Shown here piece after piece: positions 12,801 to 21,800 of a stretch of DNA of 51,782 nt. This DNA comes from Acanthaster planci (lineage: Eukaryota > Echinodermata > Asteroidea > Valvatida > Acanthasteridae). Made by a program: the position numbers and the translations under genes. Where the stretch lies: positions 4,514,183 to 4,565,964 of the forward strand of contig NW_019091357.1 in assembly GCF_001949145.1 (NCBI RefSeq), given 5' to 3'. Under the pieces are notes generated by a model. The model was given only the letters and a program-made list of their open reading frames with translations. It was not told the DNA's origin and made no database searches. Within the stretch, counting starts at the first letter, position 1. Each line of letters starts with the position of its first letter.

Positions 12801-15800
12801 CACGAAAGTTCTCCACTAGCTGAGCTATCCAGACTAGGTTGGTGGTTCCACCTAGTCTTCAGTATCTGTATTTAAAAATGCTGTGTCCTCTGGGAGAGAT
12901 TTGTTTACCTCTTCCCACGTTTGTAGAAAAGCTGACCTTGTTTTTACCATGACTTTCGGAGATGATCCCTGACTGCCTGGTACATATTTCGAGATGCTGA
13001 ACTTCCGCTTCAGATTAATACTCACTTTGGCAAAGGCTGAAAGATCTGGAGTCAGGAATCCCTCCAAAAAAATTACCTCTGTGCAATTTTCTTTTAACCT
13101 GGGTTCTTTTTGCAAGAAGGATGCAAACTTAAACCAGGCGTAACTCTATGTTTTACCCCGAGGTGCCTTTTAAAATCTCAAGGTAAACCTTGAGATGCAT
13201 CTTGTGTCAATTTCCACTCTTCCCCGACCATGCTCTTTCATGCCGTTTTTCATCAAGGAGCTTCTGCGTTTGATCAGCGAGAACCAGGTGGTGGTCATCA
13301 GCGGGGAGACAGGCTGCGGCAAGACCACCCAGGTGCCCCAGTTTATCCTAGACCACCATATCCAGCAAGGTCAGGGGTCGACCTGCCGCGTCATCTGTAC
13401 TCAGCCCCGTAGAATCTCAGCCATATCGGTCAGTGAAATGCTCAGGCATGCTCCGTGCAATGTCAGGATTTTTACGTATGAGATAAACTGTAATAACATT
13501 GGAATTATTCGACATGTGTTTCGTCAGATGCTCTTGAATTCAAAGAGTCTATTGCTGGTTATAATTTGTATAATGCATGTATGAATTGTGGTTTTAATCC
13601 TCACGTTAATTTCCGTTGTGCTTTTTACCAGCAATTTGATGTTGCTGGCAGCTTCAAGCACAAAATATGAAGAAGTTCTATAAAGCGCTGCTTCTTGATT
13701 TGTGGTTTTAAGTGATGCCCTCTCCAGCCCAGTAACACAGATTCCTTTATTACATGCCCCTCAATATATACGTTGAATGAGTGTCCATTGACCAACTAAT
13801 GGAAAAAGTGCATTAGTATCACCCCCAATAGCGTCTTGAAGGCAAAGTTGTTAAAAAAAACCTGTGTGCATCTCCAATTGAGTCCACAAAAGGAACCAAA
13901 AACATATGTTCAAGTCCTGGTTACTGGTTTGTCAGGTGGCTGAGAGGGTGGCGTGTGAGAGAGGTGAGGCATGCGGCAATGGCAACAGCACGGGGTACCA
14001 GATTAGATTGGAGGCACGGTTCCCACGGCAACAGGGCTGCATCCTCTACTGCACCAATGGTATCTTGCTGAAGTGGCTGGAATCAGACCGGTAAGTTACT
14101 TGACTGGAAAAACATGAAAGCTCATATCCCTTTTGATGTAATGGCTGTTCTTTTTCATGTAACAAAACCTTGTGTTGTTTTGCCCTGCAGAGGCAAGGTT
14201 TGCTTGTAGTTAGAAAGCCACAGTCTTCCGTTTCTCTTGTTTTTTGACAAGAAGCATCTGTATTTTGTGTACGTTGAATAGAATGTTAATTTAAATACAT
14301 CTGTTTGGGACAGACTTCTGCAAAGCGTAAGCCACGTTGTTCTGGACGAGGTTCATGAGAGAGACATCATCTCTGACTTCCTGCTGGTCATTCTCAAGGA
14401 TATTCTTCCCAAAAGGTACAGAGAGGATGGTTGAGGAAGAGTTTGTAGAAACAAAAAAATAGAGAAGGCCTCCTGCTTGATACTCGCACAGATCTATGGC
14501 AATTTACCACTGAGTTTGGCAGTGTTGGCCAGTTGCTTCAAGCCTGATGCAACAGTAAATATTGTTGTCTGTGACAGTGGATGAAAGGGAAAAACAGGAT
14601 GTGATTTGAATATTTCAACCTTTGCCTGTCTCGTGAAAAGACTTGAATTGAGTTACAGTGATAAATTGGGTGAAGATATGTTTTTTTGATGAGGATCAAG
14701 CCACTTCACGTGATTTTACGATACCCCTGATCATCGAGCTTGTAGCAGTTCCTGGATGCAGGAATCCTGTCGGCCCAGTGATCGTGGTCGATAACCAAAT
14801 GTTTCTCTCGTTTTCAGACCGACGCTCAAGTTAATCCTGATGAGTGCGACCCTCAATGCCGAACTGTTCTCAGCCTACTTCCACGGTTGCCCGATGGCCA
14901 ACATTCCTGGTTTCACCTTCCCCGTCCTGGAGTACTGGCTGGAGGACGTTCTTCAGATGACCAAGTAAGGCAAACACAGACTCGGGAAGCTTCTTTTAAC
15001 CTCTGAAATCTGTCGGTGTTACACTAGTGGCTTAATCTGTGTACCTAAAAGAAAAGGAGATATCAAACCTTATTACACTAACAGTTGGGCTGTTTTCACA
15101 GTCCAGGATACAGACAGGTATAGTTTTGGCGGACAGGTCATACTTTGTGCATAGGTGAACTTGAAAGCACATAGTATACTGTAAAACATTGAGAAGAAAT
15201 GAAAGTACAGGTGAAAATTTATCAAGATCAGCTTACCAACCCATTTTTTTAAACAACTTTGAATGTACCGGGTACAACATCGCGACGTGTGTCTTCAGAA
15301 ACCTGTTGCTTTTTACCAAATACCTTCTCCTTCTATATGACAGACTTCTTATTCCTATCTCCTTTTGAAAAACTTGTCTTTGTTCGTTTGTTGAACAGGT
15401 ATCATCCTCCTGAGCAGCGTAGGAGACACGAGCCGGTGTGGCTAAAGTTTCGACGTGGGAAGCGCTACCGGGAGGATGAGCTGAAGAAAGAGGAGGAATT
15501 CAAGGAGAGGTTCAGCAACTACATCGTCGAAATGCGACAAACGTAAGCTACACAGATGCTGCTCAAATCAACAATCCCATAAGAGCACACTCCAAAAAAT
15601 GAAAAGCATACATTTGGTGTTGTGGATGTCACTTTCATCACGGTGGTCTTCCCAAATACACAAGACAAGCACCGTTTTGTGCACATTCAGTTGTAAGTTA
15701 GGTACATAGTATGCAAGTCAGTGGGTGTATCAGATATAAAATACATCCTCAGAGTGGAAGGCAGGAGAACCTAAGACCTCCCTTTGTTGCCATTTTCTGT

Positions 15801-18800
15801 TTTTTTATGTAATCTCACAAGTTCATGTATTAAGTAAAGTCATTGCATTGAACACTGTGTTAGCACTGCATTAGCAACTCTTTGTATTTGTAGAATGTGC
15901 TTATTATTAGAGAAGGAGGAAACATGAATATTCATAAACCAGCAAGCAAAGATAGCAATCTCCTGACTTCAAGAAACACATTCTAAGTACGAGGTTTTCC
16001 ACCATCACCCATCTGGTCTCTTGTTATTGGTCTCCTGTATATTTTCTACCCGACTGTTGAGGTTGTTTTGGTGTATTCTGGTAGATATCCTGAAGAGGTG
16101 GTGTATCATCTCGAAAACATGGACCATGAGAATATGGATCTGGAGATGGTTTCTTCTGTCATTCGTTACATCTGCCTCAACAAACCGGTCAGTTCATAAG
16201 GATTTCCCAGTATTTCATTGATCTTGTTGGTACGAGTGGCCAGTAATTTTATTCATTATTGTTACCAGCAAAGTTCACACTGTGTGTCCACCCAGACAGC
16301 CCATGGTCTGAACCCAGCCCAATCCAGCCAACTCAACCCAGCCAATCCCAGCCAAGCCCATACCCAGCCCAACCTATACCCAGCCCAACTCAACTTAACC
16401 CAACTAAACTCAACCAATACCAGCCCAACCCAACCCAGCCAAGCCCAGCCCAATCAAACCAGGCCCAGCCCTAGCCAACCAAAGCAAACCCAGCCCAGCC
16501 CAGCCCAATCCAACCAGGCCCAACCCAACCTAATCCAACCAAATCCAGCCCAACCCTACCCAGCCCGGCCAAACCCAACTCCACCCAACCCGTCCCAATC
16601 CAGTTCATTTCAAAGCAATCTAATCCAATGAACTCCATGCCTTCATAGAGTACGTCAATAAGCAGCTGCATGATTTTCTTGTTAGGTGAATACAACTTTT
16701 CTGCAAACTGTTGAGACATGATATTAGGTTCACACCTTGAGACATCTTGAATATGCTGATCTGAAAAGAATTCCAATCGTTTTAAAAATGATTAATCTGT
16801 TAGATAGGTTTTCCCAATTTAGTAACGTTGGGTATGATTTGCTTTTGCGTCTAAATTCTTCTCTTTTTAGGAGGGCGCCCTTCTGGTCTTCCTCCCAGGC
16901 TGGGAGCAGATCTCCAAAGTGAACGACCTCCTGACCCAGCAGCAGATGTTCCGGAACAACAACTTCCGCATCATTCCCCTGCACTCCATGATGCCCACAG
17001 TCAACCAAAGACAGGTCTGATATTAAGTTGGACGCACAGCATTTCAGCTCCCCAAACACGACTCGATGGTCTTGTCTAATGTTGGTGTTATTTTTTGTTT
17101 TTACCACGCCTCTCAAACTTCAGGTCTGGAGTGAATTTGAATCAAATCGGTTCTCATTTTTTCATGCAGCTCATAACAGCAGTTATTAGTTATGGGATTA
17201 GAATGAAGTTGATAAACAAAGAAACAGAGGCCGTGACCGAAACGGGCTTCCGGAGCTACGGCTAGGTCTATTGTCTACGCATCTCCAGGCATTTCTAATG
17301 GAGTGAAGACCTAGACCTAGCTCTAGATAAGAGATTCGGATGCAGCCAGAATCATTGACAAACGCTGTTGGTTTTGACTGGTACAGCGTCTTTGAAATCT
17401 AGAGCAAATTGTAATATAAGTAGCCTAGCTGTTAAAACAGAGAGAATTGTGCTTCTTTGAAGAGCAAGTAACAAAGGATTCCTTGTAACTTGTCGCTTAT
17501 TTTGTAGATCATGTTTTGGTTGCCAGTTGCAGGAGGTGTTTTCAACACATTTCTGGCTTTATTTAAATGTCTGTAGAATACTCTATGGTAAAATTTGTAT
17601 AAAACGCCAGGTTTCTGTGACAAATTCAGTGAGATTCACTTTTGGTCTTTTGGATAAGTTTCGGTTGAACCTCAATGAGTCTTACTTGAACTTTTCACAA
17701 ACTACGATACAGGTATTTGAGCGACCCCCGCCGGGCGTCCGCAAGATCGTCATAGCAACCAACATTGCCGAGACGAGCATAACCATTGACGACGTGGTGT
17801 ACGTCATCAACCTGGGCCGCGTCAAGGAGCGGAACTTTGACGTGGAAAACAACCTCAGCACCTTGAAGCCGGAGTGGATCAGTGTAGCATCAGCCCGTCA
17901 GAGAAGGGGGAGAGCTGGCAGGTATGCAGACATATCATTAGCTATTCATATATACAAATGTATTGATTATCTATTCATATATGCACATTTTTTGTCTGCA
18001 GCTCCACTTATAAGCATAAAAATGGCAAGAAAGGAGAGTGGGTAGACACTCGTGAATAAGATGTGCACATATTTTGATCTTATTACCAGAAAACAAATCA
18101 CTTGTACTCAAATAGCGAAGTCCACCTCTACAAGTTTTTGTCTGTAAAAAATATTGTTTTGTCCCTTCAGAATGTGAATGAATATTTAGTATGCTTGAAT
18201 GAGTAGATAATAGATAACAGCTGTGATATGTCATTAAAAAGTCTGTTTATTTTGGGAGCAAAAAACTTCAAATGTAGCTTGAACAGGTGGGTATGGTGCT
18301 GCAGGTGTTGGGAGTGTATTACGGCAAATGTGCATTTGATCTAAATGTCCAGAGTGCAACCCGGGGAGTGCTATCATCTATACAACCAGCTTAAGGCGGC
18401 CATGCTGGCAGACTACCAGCTGCCGGAGATGCTGCGGACGCCACTGGACGAACTCTGCCTGCAAATCAAGGTGGGCAGACGTGGTGATTGGTCCACGTAC
18501 TGATGACCTCACACTCTGTTTATATGTACAAAATAATGTTGCTACAGTTTGCAAGTAACATGATCACACACTGACATCGTGGGATTTGTTTTTGTCTCTA
18601 CAGTCACTGAAGCTTGGTAGTGTCCACGGCTTCATTGAGAAGGCCCTACAGCAGCCTGACCCTGGGGCAGTGGACCTGGCATTGGAAAGCCTAACACGGA
18701 TGGTCAGTCTCACTATAACCTCATCCGGTGTTTTCTGATTGGTCACTTTTTGATTTTCAGTGCATTGTTGTTGTCAAGATCTTGTTGGGTGGTCACTAGA

Positions 18801-21800
18801 CCCCACAAGACCACCGTGAGACGAATGCAAGACCCTCCATTTTAAATTCAAGTAAAAAGGTGTTCAGTTCAACTGTGGCAATATCATTCCTGAGTCATTA
18901 TTCGTTCTGATACCTGTGGTTAACTCCATGACTGATCATGTGCCTCGTCTTCTGATGGTCTGACCACGTCGCATGATACAGTGTTTTCGGTTTAATGTCA
19001 TGGGGTTTTAGTTTTAAAGTGATATTCTCTCTTTTTTTCTCCCAGAATGCTTTGGATGAGAATGAGGAACTCACCCCGCTGGGTTACCACCTTGCCCGGC
19101 TCCCTGTCTCCCCGACAATCGGCCGCATGATTCTCTTCGGTGCCATGTTCTGCTGCCTGGACCCCATCCTAACCATCGCTGCCAGCCTTAGCTTCAAGGA
19201 TCCCTTTGTCATTCCACTGGTGAGATCTTTCTGCTCTCCACATGTTCCACATCACAGCATCACTGCCATTCTGACTCCAAATCTGCTTTGGCTCGGAGTC
19301 TGCCTTATATTCAAGAGCGAATAATTAATAATTTGTAATAATTTGATAGTGACGGTAATGCTTATATAGTGCTTTCCATCGTACCAATGATTACAAAGTG
19401 CCTTTACCTTAATACCTTCAGCTCTAAGCCTAGTTGGCAACCGTCTCTTTTAATAGCTGTGATGTGTTCTGAGACTTCCCCCTTCCATGTCCAATCATTT
19501 TTTTCTCTCTCTCAGGTTTTGGTATCAAGTTTCTCTTCACAGCCCTACTGTAGTGCAGTGGTTAATCTTTCAAAATCTGGCCCAACAAGGTTTTCTATTT
19601 TGATTGACTATAATTTGATTTGAAAAAGATTTGAAAGACTGCTGAATTGTTCCTCTTTCTTCATGCAAGATGGGCATAAGAATGAGAAAGAAATGAAGCT
19701 AGGTTGCTTTTAGGTAGTGAGCCAGGAGTGAAAATTTGACGATTTGTTGCAGGGCAAGGAGGAGATGGCCGACGCCCAGCGTAAGCGCATTTCGGAGGAC
19801 ACGTTCAGCGACCACCTCATGCTGGTCAATGCCGTGGCTGGCTGGGAAGAGGCCAGAGACCGCGGACGACAGGCCGAGAGTGATTACTGCTGGAGGAACT
19901 TCATGTCCATCACCACTCTCAAGGTATTAGGAGCTGCTTCCTCAGAGATGCAGCTTGATTCTCCAGCTCTACCAAAACATGAATTGTAAGGAAGGAGTCT
20001 TGGGCTCAAGTCCCACCACAGCAACCTCATGAACTTTTTTCCCTTCAAGTTTGTGTTGAAGTTGAATCCTATTTCGAGTGTCCAAGTCCATAGAAATGTA
20101 AGATTAGAAGTACAAGGTTTTGGACAAAACGTAACATGGGTGTGCCAGAAATCTAATGAAATAGGTTTTCAAATGGCCAACCCTAATATTCAAATTTACG
20201 TCTTCCACCAGCAGTGCACATGGACTTAGAATTTGACAATCCTTACTGCCTTAAGACAACCTGTAAAGTTCACGATGGAAGGACGTTTTCTAGATCTAAT
20301 AAAGATATTCTTCCTCTATTTTCTCCCCAATCTTGGACTAGATGCTGGACAACATGAAGACCCAGTTCTGTGAGCTGCTGGCATCCATAGGCTTCGTGGC
20401 TGGGAAATCCTGCAAACAGAGGGCAGCTAACAGGAACTCAGGTGAGCCATTGGGGAGATTTTCTCAGCATTGAAGTCGAATCCCTGAGGTTGTGTGAGTG
20501 TTCAGTCTACCATCAAATTCAGACGTTGTGGACTCATTTGCACGGTGCTAAAGTATGACAGTTATGGCATTTCTGTTGAGGACAAGACTTGAAAACTAAT
20601 CACTGCAAGACGAAGACGTACAGAATTGAAACAATGAGAAATTTCGTGTTTGTGATCATGGAAGCGACACCTAAAGCCAGATACGGCCTTTTCGCAAGTT
20701 ACATCATAATGAAACTCATTCTGTTGACTATTCTATAAACCCAGGTGGCTCTGAGGAATTAGACTATTACCCCCAACCCAGTTTTATAGTCGGCTCCTGG
20801 AAGGTCATTTTTATTTATTTTTTTCTCATGCAGACAACAGGCAGCTAGTCAAGGCTATACTGTGTTCAGGTCTGTATCCGAATGTGGCCCAGGTGAAGAA
20901 GAACTCATTCAACAGGCGAGAAGGAAGACTAAGGTAAAAGCCTCCAGGGGTTAATTCACCTGCTTGTTTGTGTTTGTGTCTGTGTCTTCGACATGGGTTT
21001 TCAGGGCTGTGACTGCCTCTTGTGCCAGCATGTCTCTGCATGTTTTGAATGCAGCAAAGACCTAAACCTAGTTCTCTTCAACAGATACGGATGTAGCCTC
21101 GGTCTCCGTTGTCTGTCCAGAGATCTTCGCAGTGGTTATTTTTGTTCTCCAGTCTTTAAGTTGTAAATGAATGAATTTTACTTTAATAATATCAAGGTTT
21201 TGTTGATGCCTTTTATTAGTTTAAGTTTTGGATGTATTCTCAACTGACACTATTTCACTGTATCCAGTTAAAGTCTTTTTAAGGGCATTTGAATATTATC
21301 ACATGAAATATGCACATAATAAACAAATCATTATTATGGTTACTGCTGTCCCCCAAAAATGTAAAGAAAGTCTTTAGTTGTTGTTAAATGACTTGCAGAT
21401 CAGGAGACATGAGTTTCTATGTCTGTACTGTGCAGGCCAGCTAAGATTATGACTCCCCAAGATGGGCGGGTCAAGATCCATCCCAAGTCGGTGAACTCCG
21501 ACGAGGCTCACTTCCCCACCAACTGGATCCTCTACCATCTCAAGCTGAAATCCACCAACGTGAGTATAGTCCCGATGCAGGGCACCGTCAGCGGGGTACC
21601 ATGGAGAGCCCCATTTCGTATTGCACTGTGGGAAAAGAGGGACACCCCCTTGCACCGTTGAAGCAGTGTTTATTTTGGCACGAGAATGAGGAAGATTCGG
21701 CAGATTTTTCACCTTCTCTGTAGAAATGCTTGAATGAGGATAATGAGGAGTGTATAAGTGAGGCCCCATTGTCATTGGTATAAATGCTAGTGGACAGTAT

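Noticed and set aside
12773-12850. Functional tRNA gene on the minus strand
   Set aside because: A and B boxes are present but acceptor and anticodon stems do not pair, and a diverged copy lies in the paralogous intron; it is a SINE relic.
16218-16776. Long Pro/Ser/Gln/Asn-rich (plus) and Gly/Trp-rich (minus) open frames
   Set aside because: They are artefacts of the CCCAGCCCAA satellite in an intron; stop-free frames are expected from the 5- and 10-bp repeat units.
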